Shown: positions 23,380-38,300, numbered from the stretch's first letter. The stretch is DNA of 64,000 nucleotides from Dromaius novaehollandiae (GCF_036370855.1 NC_088099.1:77045218-77109217), one strand, 5' to 3'. A program made the numbers and translations. The notes: a model not told the origin generated them from the letters alone.

Positions 23380-26300
23380 GTGAGTGACCGGCTCTTCCCC
23401 ACCCCCCTCACAACCTTTTTCTTCCCTGTCGCCCCCCACCGCCAGCGAGCCCCGCTTCGCTCGGCCTGGCACGGCCCCTGCGGGCAGCAGCGGCCCGGGG
23501 CGAGGGAGGGGCGGGGTGGCTGGTGAGGCTGGGGGGCTACCCCCAGGGGAGATGCAGGGCTCTTCCCTCCCGTCCCGCCGACGACGACATCCTCCTGAGC
23601 GCAGGGGAAGAGCCTGGGGCTGGCTCTGCCCTGGGGACGCTTCAGGACTCGCGGCGCAGCCCGTCCTCGCGGCGGCGAGGGTGTGACTCCGCCGGGGGCC
23701 GGCAGCGGGGCGGCTCGGTCGGCACCTGCTGGGCGGGGGAGGGAGGGCCCTGCGCGGCGGCTGCGGGAGCGGCCAGTTGGCCGAGTGCGGTGTTGTGGCC
23801 GCGGCTGATAGGCTGCCCGCCTGCAACGGGCCGGCCGCACCGCCGCGGGGCGGGGCGGGGCCGCGCGGCGCTGCGGGGGCCGCCGCAGGCGCGGGGCAGC
23901 GGGCGGCGGGGACCGGCCGCGGCCCCGGCTGCAGTGGGGCAGCCGGTGCCGCGCTTCCCTTTTTCAGAAACCGGAAAGGAAAAGGGGGGGGGGGGGGAAG
24001 GGCGCTAGCGGGGAGCCGTGGACGGGTTTGATAGGCACTGTTGCAGGAGCCGTGACTGCGCGGAAGCGACTTCCAAGCAGGGTTCGGCTTAACCGTTTCT
24101 CTGCGGAGGCTGTTTATTGTGTGTGTCTTAATCGTCCCTCCGTTGAAATCGTGAGAGCTGTCTTCCTATGGCAGAGTGAAAAAAAGCAAAGGGAGCGTGC
24201 AGTGTGACCACGGCAGAGCGAACCGTTTGCATAGGGCTGCTCGGCAGTGGACTGTAGAAGTTCACCTTTCACTTCAACACGTGGAGTAAAGAAACCCACT
24301 CTTAGCTTAGTGGCCAAAGTTGGAAAAAGTTACTTAACTTGCTCGCTCAGCCGGGGGAGTTGTGAAGTTTGTCTTTAATTGTCAGATTGCAGCATTTTTT
24401 CAGGCTGGCATGACATGTGTGACCTAAGCTACCTTCTGGATTTGGTCGCACATCTCTTTGCAGAAGTGCAATCGCTGATGCATGCATTCTGTGGAGATAA
24501 GTTGGCTGTATTTTTTGTTTAGGCAGGCCAAGATAGTAGTTCTTACTTTCAGAATTTTGTTGGGCCAAATTCTGTCCCTTTCATAGCATAAATGACTTAC
24601 AGAGCTAAACAAGACTTGTATAAGTTCTATAGGATTTGTTCTTAAGATACTAAGTTGTTTAGTCAATTAATTTTAAAACACTCAAGATAGTGAAACGAAG
24701 GAATGGTTGGAGACAAAGGTAAATAGATCTTTAGGGATCCAGAAAAAAGTATGTCATGATACAGCTACTAATAAAAGAATTCATTAAAATGTGAAAACAA
24801 GTACTGAAAGAACTTCTTACCCCTTGGAAATGTGCACTTTTTCTATGTGGATGGCTTTTGATTAAATTATTATAAACTTCACATTTTGTAAGTATGCGTG
24901 CTGGTATGATTTGAAAAAACACATTTAAGGTATTTATATGCAGACATCTATTGTGTATTGGCTCACTATATCAGAGACTAAACTGAAGAAGCTAGTATAT
25001 CCAAGTCATATCTGTGTATTAAAACAACAGTGCTGTTGCTTATGTGCTACGTTGGTTTTAACTATTGTTTTGGCTCATTAGAATCTGTTCTTAAAACAAG
25101 AAGTATGCACTGTCATTTAGTGTAAAGGAGATGTAAACGTCATTTAAATAGGCAAGTACAAGTCTGAAGAAGTGGTTGTAAGTTAATAAAAGTGTTTTTC
25201 TTTCTTCATAATACAGTCAGTGTATGCAAATTTAATGTGCATCAGTTAGATCTATGTGTCTACTACAAAAAATAGATTATGGCTAATATATGAAATTTCC
25301 CCAAGTTTTAGTTGCTTGTTTCTTTGTGTATGGGTTATTTATAACAATTTCTAATGTGATTAAAAGTCGCTATGTATACATAAAACTTCAAATACAGATT
25401 GGAGTTTTTTGTGAGTATGCATAATGTTATCTGTGTAATTCTCCAACATCATATTGGACTTGGCCCTTTCTTGAAAGGTCGCCAGTTACATACAAGCCAA
25501 CCACTCTTTTTAATAGATCTCCTAAGGGTTTTGGAAAATTGTCCCAAGCAGATTTGGGAAAGAGGAGATCCTTTTTCTTTAAAATAGCTGAGTATACTTG
25601 TTTTCTTGTGGCATTCAGAGAGTTTGCTAGAGTGTATTCTTAATTCGCTTTAAACTTCTGATAACTTTCTGTTTTTTCTCCTCTTATGGACAGCCTTGAC
25701 GACTAAGGGCCAGCCATGTAACAGTGGTTGTGTGTGTTAAGGTTCTGCTCTGCTCTGCATCCAAAGGATATGCTGTCTATCCTTTAGTGTGACTGTTGGC
25801 AGTTTGTGGATAAGTCAGCTTATGAGCATATGTCAGTGGTTCCTAAAGCAGAATACAGTGGTATATAGCCATGAAATAAATTTACTAAGCTGGGCTTGCT
25901 TAGTAATAGTCATGAAATAAAAAAAAAAAAAGTAAATTTCAAAAATTTTGAATATTTCTATTCTACACAGCCTGTACAGGCATGCTTCTCTGATGGGAAG
26001 AACCTGTCCTTTATTTTTTCATATTTACTGGCTTTATCTCCAGGGCTTTGCACATGGAAAAATATTACAAATTAGTTTTTGCATTGCTGTACAATGCTCC
26101 TCCCTTTATGTTTCCAAATGTTCAAAGCAGATAACCAGTAAAAGGTGATGAAATCTAATGAACTTGGTATATTCTGATTTGTGCACTAATTCTGACTCCC
26201 TTGCTGACCTGCTGGATGATTGTGCAAGACAATTTTTCTCCCAGTGCTTCAGTTTCCTCGGATTTCCTAGGAAACCAAAGAAGGGAAGAGAAAACAAGGA

Positions 26301-29300
26301 GTAGAAGGGTTATAGCATATTAGGAAAGCACTTGGTAGGAGGACAGTAGGGGGTCACTGAGATTTCATAGGGCTTTGGGTCTCACTCTTTACATTTCTTA
26401 ACCTGCTTCTCTCCTGATCTCACTGAAGGTTGGATTCTTAGGGTGGAGTTTGCAGCACAAAGCAGTACAGGGATACCCACCAGTCCCAACACAGACCTTT
26501 GCCTCCCAACTATCACTGATCTCATGTGCTAGTATTGTGCTGGATCAGAGTGAGGCTGCTGTGAGAGAGACAGTGGCTGGAGAGATGGCAGGGGACGTAT
26601 AGGCTAGCATCAACCCCAGTTGTCTTATACCGGAACCTGAGTGGAAGGGTGAGCAGCACAGGCTGTAGAAGATAGTGTGCACAGACAGTGTGCGTAGAAG
26701 ATGGTCGTAAGACTAGAATCAGAGATGTATAGTGATGTCATGTGGCACGTGGCGCTCTTAGATTAATGTTTCTGCCATGTTGATATATTGCTCAGTACTA
26801 GGTAGGACAGACCTTTAAGACAAACCCAAGGCAGAGGAATAAATGCTGATGGGAACAAAGCCTCATTCTTCTCTAAGGCAAGGTGTGGTTCTTTGGCTTT
26901 GCTCTTACCAGTCGTTACATATGTTTGCCTCTACTTGCACCTGTGTATACTTGGTTTATAAAGAAAATTGCAGAACAGGACACTCCACTGCATGTGCATC
27001 TCCTGCATATGTATGACAGACATTTGTTGTTCTGATAACATTCTGAAAAGCATTTCTTAATGCTCTACTGGAAGGCATGGGTGCATAGTGTCCCTAAGGA
27101 GTAGATCTGAATGGAGAAAACCACCAACTGGTAGTGTGGGGGGGAGGGATTCCCCCCACCCCCACCCCCCCAGCAACTATAAGAGGGTTTCCCAATTCTT
27201 GCACTTCTGTCTGTGGAGGTTTATTACATTTCAAAACACCACTATTACATGTATTTCTTACAGCTTTTTGGGGAAAGTGTACCAGATAAGCTGAGAATGC
27301 CTTCTTCAAAAAGTGTTGCCAACTGTGTTAAGAACATATTTATGTCTTCTGATATTCTGGAAGTGTGAAAATTTGGAGTGTTATCGGAATCACAAAGTTT
27401 ACCTAATTCTCCAGCAGTTGGTAGAGTGCCTTCACACACAGTTATTATGGAAGGCTGGTGTGTGTTACACTTATGATTCAATGGCCACACAGTCTACGTT
27501 TGTATGTTTTTCCCTAATTGATGCAGTTTTTCATCACCAGATAACTTTTAGTGTTACAGTTGGGGTTGCACTATAGTTTTTTAAGTTCAGTGACACTTTC
27601 GTAGTGTTACCACATAGCAAAGCAATTGTAGCTGGTTAGCTACAGTATCTTAGAAGAGGAACTAAACTTTTAACTGAGAAAATACTGTAGGGTAATATTT
27701 CTGTCTCTTGTTTCATTGCAACTGCCTTTCCTGTCTTGTTAATATGACACCAAGTACCCAAGTTGTGAAAGTGAAAAAGAAATAAAATGATGTATTTTAG
27801 TTACTTATTATAATAAGTAGTAAATTGCTCCAAGAGAAGTTGAACACTCTGCGTATTTTACAATGTGTAGAGCATATTTCTGTGCACTTGCCTCTCTCTG
27901 CATTCATATTCAGGAATCCTGTTCAAAATGCAGTATTCTGAATGTGCCATTAGTCAAAGATTGTAATTGCAGGCAAATTCAGGCCACTGAGCCTTATATG
28001 ATAAAAGATGTCCCCTTCAGGAGTAGCACAGGAGTTCAGAGTCGCGTGTGCCATCTGTCATGCCCTCTAAAGAGAAGCATAATAGTTAACTAAGGAATTT
28101 TCCTTAGGAGGGAAAATAAAATAGGAGAAACTTAGCTTCCATTCTTCTTTCTATTCCATGATGTGATTGGCAAGTTCCCTGTTCAGAGCACTTGGGAGGG
28201 AAAAGAGAAGAAGAAACTGAATTGATTCTTCAAGCAGAAGACTAAGATGATTCTGGAAAAATGTAAAAATGAGTTACTGACAATGTGATGTCAGAAATGC
28301 TGTTGCTGGCAACTGAAGAACTCCGTAGTGACACTCCTTACCTTCGTTTTCTTTTGATACCTTTAAAGAATTTTTCTCTTCCTTAATCTGCTTTTGGTTT
28401 TTGTCAGGAGGGCTATCTTGAGCAAGAGACTGGTCCTCATACTGGTAAGTTCTTAGGAAAGCAGGTGATTCTTATAATGTGCCCAGTTCAAGCAAAGTGA
28501 GCCTTCTGGATTTTTGCCACAGCCAGCTTAGGTTTCTTGGAGGCAACAAACATTAACTATTGCAAGTTCTCTGTGTGTGGGGAAAGCTCTGCTTCTGTTA
28601 AAGCAGATCTCTTGAGATAGTAGCTATTTGAAGCCAAAGCAGCTGGCCCAACCCCTTATGTTAATGTTTATGTGGCTAAAAGTTTTAGCTGCAATTAATA
28701 AAAAAAGATAGGGCATGCATACTTTCCAGATATTCCCGCTGTTGACTGCTTGGCTTTTCTTTTTACCTTCATATGACAGTCTATGGAATGTAGTTTGCTT
28801 GAAGGGAGAGGAGGTGTGTCTCATGAGAAAAGGAAATGTACAAATATGTTATAAAATATTTGTGTGAGTTTCTTCAAAAGCTTTTTAAGAGATTAGTCTG
28901 GAGATATTTTCCAGTAATATTCCTTCAATAAAGGAATGTTTTGATTCATTAGCAACAAATATATTTTTTTGAGAGTGAGTTCTGTCCTCTTAGTGTTTTA
29001 AAGGAAAAAACATTTGGGAATTCTTTAAGCAGAAGCAATAGAGTGCTGATACAATAGCCTAAACAAGAATGTCTTCTTCCAACATTCTAAACTGGAGAGA
29101 GCTCCTCTGAGAAATATAAGAGGACGAGTGCATTGCAGTGAATTGGGAAAGGAAGTGACATAAAAAACTCCCTTCTGTGAATTATGCCTTTGCACTTCCT
29201 TCCTCCCTGATGTGTCTTCGTTTATCAGAAGCTTGCTAACCATTGGTAGAAACATGTGATTTTTTTTTTTTCCAAAGTTGTTGGTTAATCAAGCCATCTG

Positions 29301-32300
29301 CTCATATATACATTCAATCTTTATTAGATTATATCTCTGAGATTTTAAAGTTTGATTAATTTTTTTATTTGCTAACTCTGGCTTTTGTTTTTCTGTAAAG
29401 CTATCACTATGCTCAACATTTACCTCAAGATATTTTTTTCACTTCTAATTGAGGATACTGATACAGAATGCTGTATTTCTCCAAACCAGTTGTAGAACCC
29501 TGTCTGGATTAAATTATGATCTGGTGATTACAGAAAATGCCTACTTATTCTTGGTGACTGAGCATATTGCTAAAGAATTCTGTAATTTCTTCCTTTTTTC
29601 CCCTGTGTATTCTACTACTGAGAAACTGACTACCCTGGTAATACTCCCTTTAAAGCTAAGAACCATTCATGCCATTAAACCATCTGTGCAAAGTTTCATT
29701 ACTGTGTCTTCCAGATGAGCACCTGTTATGTGAAACCTCCTCTAGGAGTCAATGTATCCAAACCTGGAAGCTCTGTTATACACACACACACAACTTTTCT
29801 TTAATCCAAGTGATCCCCAGGACCTGCTCTAGCTGGTAGAACACAAACATAATTTTGTTGGTTGCACTGATACTAAGCAAAATGCAAAGTACGATGGTAT
29901 ATATCTCAAGCCAAACACTGACTGAAATATTGGAAGGATTGAAAGCAGTGAGAAAACTAACTTAAATGAGGACAGAACTTCATACACGGTATCTAAATGC
30001 AGGTGTTCTGTACATCTCTTTATGAAATAATTGGTTCCTTAGTAAACGCAGTATATTTGTTCATCTGCTTTTATTGTGCTGTATGTTTTGAGTTTCTTGC
30101 CTGTGCTTGTTTCTTCATCTGTATTGGCTACTCCAAGAAAGCTTTTACAAAGAGGACTATCATGAGTCTCACAGTATCTACTTGAAGAGGTCAAGTTCTA
30201 GATTTTTTTTTTTTTTTTGATTGCCTCTAGAAGCTTGTTAATCATTCAAGTTAGAAGGGACCTCTAAAGGTCATCTGGTCTTACCCCTGCTCAAAGCAAG
30301 ACTAACTTAAATGAGATTGCTTGGGGTCTTTTCCTGTTGAGTCTTGTGCATCTTCAAGGATGGAGGTTCTACAACCTCTCTGGGTACCTGTTTCAGTGTT
30401 TGATCAAACTCCATGTGAAAATTTTATCTAAATATATATTTGGAATTTTCCTTCCTACACTGTGTGACCATGGCCTCTTGTCTTTGTCTTGTCATGGCCA
30501 CTGTGCATTTCTGAGAAGAGTATGGCTCTGTCTTCTCTATAATCTCTGACTAGGTAGCTGACAACAGCAGTACCTCCCTCTCTTAGCTTTCTCTTCTCAA
30601 GTCTGAAGCTTAGTTGTCTGAGCCTCACCTTGTGTATCCTGTTCTCCAGCCCCTATATATCTTGGTAGCCATCTGCTGGACTTCACTCTAGTATGTTGAT
30701 GTTTGTGTTGTACTGGTGAGCCCAAAAGTGGACAGAATCTTCCCCCAGGTTCTTTTCTGCAAAGCTTACTATCCAGTTTCTACTGAGAAAGTTTTCTATC
30801 CCGTTGGCCCCCAACTTGTATGGGGTTATTCCACCCCAGATGTAGGACTTGCCTTTATTGAACTTCATGAAGTTACCATCAGGCCATTTTTCCAGCCTGC
30901 TGGGGTCTCTTTAGCGTATCAGCCCCTCTCCCCCAATTTGATATCATCAGGAAACTTGCTGCGGACCCGTTCTGTTGCATCATCTCAGTCATTAATAAAG
31001 ACAAAAACATTGTTTCCCCCTGTATTGATCCCAGAGGAACACAACTGGAGACTAGATACAACTTGGACTTGATACCCTCAACTACAGCCCTTTGAACCCA
31101 GCAGTCCAGCCAGTTTATTGCTAACCTTTATAGTCCACTCACAGCTAAATTGATGAGATATGAAATGGATAAGGATACTGTGAGAGACTGTGTCAGAAGC
31201 CTTGTTAAAGTCAATGCAGATATCATCCAGTATTCCTATATCTACAGAGCTAGCCTTCTCCTTACAGAAAGCAATTGGATTGGTCAGGCATGATTTACTC
31301 TTTCTAAATCCATGACAACAGTTCCCAGTCACCTTCTTGTCCTTCATGTGCCCAGACATAGCTTCCAGGAAGAAAATTTGCACCATAATCCTCCTGGGAA
31401 TCCAGGAAGATGCATTCCATCTGGTTCTGTGGACTTTTGCATGTCCAGCTTGCTTAAGTGCTTCCTAACTTGATCTTCATCTCATGTAGGTAATGATTCT
31501 TTTCCCCTGGACTTTGCCACTAGGCTCAGGGACGTGGAAGGCCTGAGGACAGACCTCATCAGTAAAAAATGAGACAAAGAAGATGCAGGCTACCTCAGCC
31601 TCTTCTGTGTCCTTTGTCACTAGGTCCCTGGCCCACTGCTCAGTGGGCCTACAGTTTCCTTACTCTTCCTTTTGCTGCCAGCATACCTGTAGGAGCCTTT
31701 CTTGTTATACTTAGCATCCCTCTCTAGTTTCAATTCTAGCTGAGCTTGGGCGTTTCTAATTTCATCCTTGCCTGCTCAAGCAATGTTTCTATACTTCTAC
31801 CAAGTATTCCATTTTTGCCTCTACCTCCTGTGTACTCCTTTTTTGTGTCTGAGCTCATCTAGGAGTTCTGTGTTAACGTACGCTTGTCTTCTGCCATACC
31901 TACTTGAGTTTCTGCACAGTGAAGTGTGTGCTTTTGTGCTTTGAAGAGGTTGTCCTTGAAAATTAACTGACTTTCCTGGGCCCTTTTGCCCTTCATGCGC
32001 ATATTCTATGAGTGGACTGGCTTGTTATTAAGACCTGAGTATCTTTGGTTCTTGCCATTGTTTTCCTGGGGTTCTGCAATGTACGTGTTGCTGTAAAAAT
32101 GTGAGCATCATAGTAGATTGTGGGTGGAAATGATTGTGAGTCCTGATCATTGGTGAGAGGTATCTGAAAGTTTTATTACCAGTGGTGATGAAACACCGGC
32201 ACTCACGATGGCCTACGTACTGAAAGGAAATTACCACGCTGTATGTGCTGGAGTCTCTCAGTTGCTTTACTTTGGCACCAAAATTAAGGATGCATTAATT

Positions 32301-35300
32301 AATCTGGAGGTTACAAGTATATGGTTTGCTGCATTTAGTTTGGAAAGGAAGATACTGATTTTTAAAGATGGTGGAAGTGGGAGAAAGGGTTGTTCTGGGT
32401 TTTATTTTGACCACTGAAGCTTTCTATCCTAAATAGCATTCATGAAACATGAGCCTGATGCAGGAAATGGAGTCCTAGAAATTGTGCCTAGTAAATGATC
32501 TCATTTCTTGGCATACCTTTTGGTGTCATTATATCTTCAGTCTTGCCTGGCTTCAGCATCCATTTCATCCAGGTACATCCGAAAAAAAGACTGTAATAGC
32601 TCATCTCCGAGTGGATTCATATGGCAACTGGGCATAAACTAGAGAGAACTTGTTCCATAGGAACTCTGCCACAGAGTATTTGGAAAGGCAAGAAATAGGT
32701 GCCTGTTCCAATGGTCTTGAAAACGAAAACAACATCTGTGATAGTGTTTGCTATTTCCCATAGCTGTCATGTGATTGTGAAGTGATAATATAATTAACTT
32801 TTCGAAAAGCTTCATGAAGGCAAAGCATTTCGATGCTATATGCACATTTGTGATACCAAGAAGAGCTTTTGTTCCCTTAGTCACTATCACTTCTTTGTGT
32901 GTGTCTCTCTCTCTTTCTCTTTCTCTCTAATAGTTTATAGAAATCTCTTTTCTTAAATCTTGCTGGAAAGACTTAGCCCCTAAATTCTTTGCCAGTCACA
33001 AAAACGATGGATTTTCATAAATCCATATGTATATTTTTTTTCCCCTCCCTGTTAAGTCAATTCATTTGGGATTTTGGACAAAATGAGTGAAAGACAAATT
33101 GGTTGCTTTACAAAGGTAATTAAGACAGTATGTGGTGCAGAGGATGAACAGTTAGGGGTTCTTTTTAACTAATGATCCATTAATTAGTGAAGGGAGCTCA
33201 GCAAGTATGTGGGTCTCTCAGGAATTAGCTTTGACTGACACTTAAAACTGCTTTGGTTAAGAACATCTAATTGCAGGGGGCTGAGGGCTTTTTCTTTAAT
33301 TATTGTTTTATTTTTCTATCAATACAAGCCAGCAGAATTTAATAGCATAAATATGTACATATAAAAATAATCAGCATTACATAGTTGTTAAATATTCTTT
33401 TGAAATAGACCAACACATAGCTGTGATACCTTGCTGAGGATTTCTGTAAAAATTTTGGTTGCTGTGATTAACAGAAATCAGTCCTATATTTTAAGAACAG
33501 CAACTCCCTACTTTGAGTAACTTCCATGAATATATGGAATTTATTCTGGTTTCATCTTAAGTTTTCTTTTGTTAGCATATAGAATAGTAGTCAGAATACA
33601 TACTGATTGGGGTTTGGAGCCAATAAATTGGCTAACTGCTAACACTGAGTTGAATCAAGTCTGAAAGGCAAATTTAAGTGATTCCGATGTGTCTGGAGTG
33701 GTCAACACTGCTACCTGTGCACAGTATTCCTGTCTGGAATACTTGCTTGAAAATTTTTGTGGAGTCTGCCTGAAGTTGGCAGAGTTAATATGCCTTGGAG
33801 ACCGTAAGGCAGCAACGAGGTATCTCGGTATTGTGTGCTTTGGTGCATGCCATAATATCTGTGGCATATGTGTCCTGTCCCCTGCATTATTTACTATTCT
33901 GCTGTCCTGAGTAATCCAGGATAAATTGACTGCATATGTCCAGGCCCCTAGCAGTGGTTTAGGGTGTGAAGAAATGGCTCTTATGCAATTTTAAATTATC
34001 TACTCATTCTTCAAGATAAAACTTGCAGGTGCAAATATAGTCCCAAAGGTGGATTTTTCTCTTTCAATCCACACAGCAGTGCTTTAAATAATGTTCTTCT
34101 GTGTAAGATAGTAAATTGATTAATTGTAAACATGCATCTTATTTTTCTCATTTAAATTGGGAACTTTTACAATGCCAATATGTAAATTAGAATGCAACTG
34201 TGGAGTAGTATTTTTATTATTGCTTGTTTTGGAAGACTCTTATCCTCTCATATGCCATTCTAAGGTAGCTGATCATTAATATTGGCTTAAAACATTATGA
34301 GACAAAGCATTTGTATACCAAAGCTAGTGAGTTACCTGTGACCTTTAATATACTGTGATTTGCAGTCTGCATCTGTGGAACAAAAGTTCGTGGAGTATGC
34401 ATCACAGACTTGCATGGAATGAAGAAAAGGAAATGATCTAAATATCATAAATAAAGATAGTGTTTTAAGTGGATTTAGACTTTTCTAAAATTGAGAGTTC
34501 TGATGTTAAGGAAATGGGAAGCTGATATAACAAAAAAAAAAACCCTTATATTTTAGAAAGCTTGTAATTCCAAGATGTTCTTCCTGGATTGGTTTCATGA
34601 GGGAAGGAGAGAGGAGCAACAGCAACACAAGAGCAAATCTCCTTTGTTTTTAAAATATAGGCAAAAATTTCATATATTATGGCTATGTTGTATATTACTG
34701 ACTTGTCTTTTGATAGTTGCACAGAATCTTAACCTCCTGCTGAAAGGTTATCTGAGGAAATGTAACCTCTCAATCATGTTGGAGGAGGAAAAAAAATATG
34801 TGGCACCAAGAGGATCTTAGTGGTATTGGAAGTACTATTGCTAAGAATTCTAGATCTTAGGCCAATAAATGGGCACAGTCGTGTGAACACTCATGCGTGG
34901 GTAGTTCTGACTGAGACTTTAGGGAGCAGCATAGCCATGTAATTCTAAAAGGGGAAGAGGGTGAGAATTTAACATGAAATGCTAATTGTCGTCTGCACGT
35001 TCCCTTCTCTTGTATTGGGTGTATTGCTGCTTTATTATGTGCTCAAAGCAACAACTATTAGAACTAAACAAAGATGAAGAGAGGCAGTTACACTAATGTG
35101 TTTTGTTTCTCTTTGGTAGACTGAGTGGGGAGAATGACCCTGACTGTGTATTTCACTTCTTAAGTATTTTGGTGATCTATTGGTTATTTTACCACTTTTT
35201 TTTTTTTCCCCTCAATGCCTTAGCTGCATAATGTAAAGCAGTGTGGTGATGTGAATGTGAATAAGAATGCTCTGTTTCTAGCACTGGCTTCCCACTAGCA

Positions 35301-38300
35301 AGCATGCACTGGTTTGTTGCTTACTGTACTTGTAGCTGACCCTGTGCAGAGCTCCTGAATGCTTTCACGTTGGGGAGGAAAAATGGACCAGGCAGAGTGT
35401 AATGTGTTTCCAAGATGTTGCCATCTAGAATCATAAATGGAATGTTATATATGTCAAAGTGCAAATTTCTCAAAGGCTATAATACACTTTTGTTATGCCA
35501 CCTGACTGCTATTTTTTATTGAAACTGCTTATGAAGTATTTCTGTCAAAGAGGGTTAGTTTATACATGTTTATGACAGCCCTTCTATTTAAAATTTGCAT
35601 TTGAAAAATTAGTTTGAGTAACTCATATCCCCTTTTAAAACAAGTTACATCTTGAAAGGTAAAACTTAAAAGGCTTGTCATTGCTTAATTGTTGTGTGTC
35701 TTTATATCACAAAGAGATAGATAGCTGGGTGTTTTGAGGCTGAAGAGCAAAAATGAGTTCAGTTTTGGAAATAAATTACATGGTTAATAAAGATATGCAA
35801 TTAAAGATTTGTAGATATTGAAATTGAGCATTTCACTTGAAATGAATTGATTTGTCTTGTTGAGGAGCAATTCCAGTATGAGTTAAAATCTACTGAAATT
35901 AATACTCAATAGAAACAGTGTGTGTTATTTTTAAAGCAGGACTATGTGTATATGCAGCACATACAGACACTTTGGTTTTCCACTCAGATGTTCAGTCCTT
36001 CATATTATTCCAAGGTAGCAATGGTTCATGCCTAAATGATGCAGGAAATGCCACTTCCGGTGGGAACACTACAGCTACTTTTAGTTTCTACCTCCAAGAT
36101 TCTGTATTAGATGAGAGATTCTAAATTGTGTTGACACTTCTTCCACTGAATACCATAAAATCTTTGGTTTCATCTTAATTCCCATTTTCATCCCTAGTTT
36201 AAGACTGCACAATGTACTGACAAGTATCGTTGGTTGTGTGTTCCGCAGTGACCTTGTGTGTAAAGACTAGAATAAAGAGCACAGAAAGGATTGATGAAAA
36301 TCATAGTATGTGACAGAATAGTATGTTGCTTTTTGTAATGAGACATTGTGGACCTCAAAATGCAGTCCCTGGTAAGGGTTCTATTTAGAGTTGGCTATTT
36401 ATATAAAATGACTGAGAGTTTCTTCTGCATCTTTATACATCAAAATTATTTCCTCAAGTATTTTAAGTGTAAAAATACCTCTGACTTACCTTGAAATGTG
36501 GAAAGTATTGAGAAATGGTTTGCACTGCAAGATTACTTATGTCATCTATGGCATATAAGGAATGAAATTCTAACTGCAGTCTCTGAGAGCAAGGTTTAAA
36601 GCCTGTACCATGAATGTTTTTGTTAATGACTTTTTTACATAATAGCAATTGCCTAAGTAGAGAAAAGGTCTTTTTCTTTGACTCAGTGAAAAGGGGCAGC
36701 AAACTCTTATGTTCTGCTTATCTACCAAAGCTGCCTCCTTGACAAGACCTACCGAAGTTGTCTTTTGTTTTGTATTTCTGTGTCAGCCTTTAAAAAGTTC
36801 AGAAACTTCAGAGTACTGGCCTTCATAGACTGCAACAGCTTTTAATTTGTGCTAATGATTTTAGAGATCTCATTTGTGTTTTAGACACTTTATTCTTTCT
36901 TGAAAATGAATCATTGCACTGTGGCCAGATAATCAAAACAGCTGGTAGCTACATCAATTAAAGAAAAATTGGAAGTGCATGAGTTATAACATGAGGTGTT
37001 TTTTTCTTCCCCTGCAGTACTGCACAATTATACTTTTTTTTATACTTGACTAGAAAAAACACTTACGAAATAAGAAAACATGATGTTATATAAATACTTT
37101 GATATATATGCATAGAAATTATTTTGATCTTTTGGTTTGTGTCAGGAACAAACATTGACATGCAGGAAAAGCAACACATGTTACATAGCTAACTATGCCC
37201 TATATAAAATAACTAAGACATTTTAGTTTTATTCTACTACTAAAAACTTATTTTATCAAAAGATATGGTAGATTACCATGCCCTTTCATCCTCAGTATCA
37301 AACTTGTGTCTTCTCAGTAGGGTACTTTCTTTTGGTTCAAGCTTTTCTCCAAATCTTCCAGTTTTAATTTTTGTTTTTTAATTCCAGACAGGAAATAGAG
37401 CATAGGGTGTTTGATTTTCTCTTAATTATGATGCTTTCAACCTCACTTCCATGTCAGCACTTTCCTTGATATTTTTTTTTTCCTTGTAATGCCTTATAAC
37501 TTATATTCATGTGCAAAACCTGAAAATAAATGCAAGGAGACTATTACAGTGCGCTATTTGCAAGTCACTAGCAGTACAGTGTGGAGTCAGGCTCAATGTT
37601 TTGTTCTGAGTAGCACTGCCTTTGAGGTATTGGCTTATTCAGCCCTTTTTCTGAACTAATTTCTCTGCTTAAAGTAAGTCTACATCTCTGTCTTCACACC
37701 TTTCCTGGCCTTCCTAGTAGGCAGATAAATGTGGTGTACTTAAGTTGATTTTAAAATATGTAGAATTAAGATGATCTTTGTAGCAGTTTTAAGAGGAGTT
37801 GCTTCTTCAGCATACTGTTCCTATTTCAGAGAAGTCCACAGAGTCGTTCCGGCCCTGGCACAGCCATACATGTCTTCAGAGGAGGGAGCCTGTGAGGGCA
37901 GCACAGAGCCACATGCTTAGTGAGAACAGGAAATTGGGAGCCCTTCTTGAAAGGCTGGATTTACAGTTTTCTGACAACAACTTCTTTGTATACTTTGCTG
38001 AAACAGTTTGGAAGAATTGTCAAAGATGAGAGGCTCATATGAATTCCAGAGTCATTTAAAAACATATTTATTATTTTAAAAAGAATCTCTGCATAAGCTT
38101 CCAGTGATTCTGATATTTAAATTTTCCGTAAGTGGTGATTCATTGCCGAATTATTCAAAAGACTGGTTGATTTTTTTTATTTTTTTTTTTTCTTTCATCC
38201 AAGATCCATATGCATTTTTCAGTAGAGGTGCAGATGTTGTGGTTGTACTGTGGATTTAATTTTGTTGACAATAATCTTTTTCCTTAGTTTTTCACAGATG

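Larger units (their letters stand above)
22140..24060. promoter_or_regulatory. CpG island / bidirectional INVS-ERP44 promoter
   Basis: Base composition switches abruptly from AT-rich intron to CpG-dense, GC-rich sequence near 22140 and back near 24060. The island covers ERP44 exon 1 and the probable INVS exon 1. No TATA box is evident, as expected of CpG promoters. Visible sites include an ETS-type CCGGAAGT at 23182-23189 and a sequence AACTACGCTTCCCGG at 23144-23158 resembling ZNF143 or ETS promoter elements. Tandem Sp1-type GC boxes (GGGGCGGGG) lie at about 23846-23862 inside ERP44 intron 1. Divergent gene pairs sharing such islands are common. The core promoter is probably the roughly 200 bp around 23150-23300. 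Confidence 0.85.

Noticed and set aside
22755..23840. 361-codon minus-strand ORF and several other long ORFs in 22.4-24.0 kb
   Set aside because: They overlap each other in most frames inside the CpG island. Few stops are expected in GC-rich DNA, the products are Pro/Arg/Ala/Gly-rich, and this one lies opposite ERP44 exon 1 and crosses the promoter.
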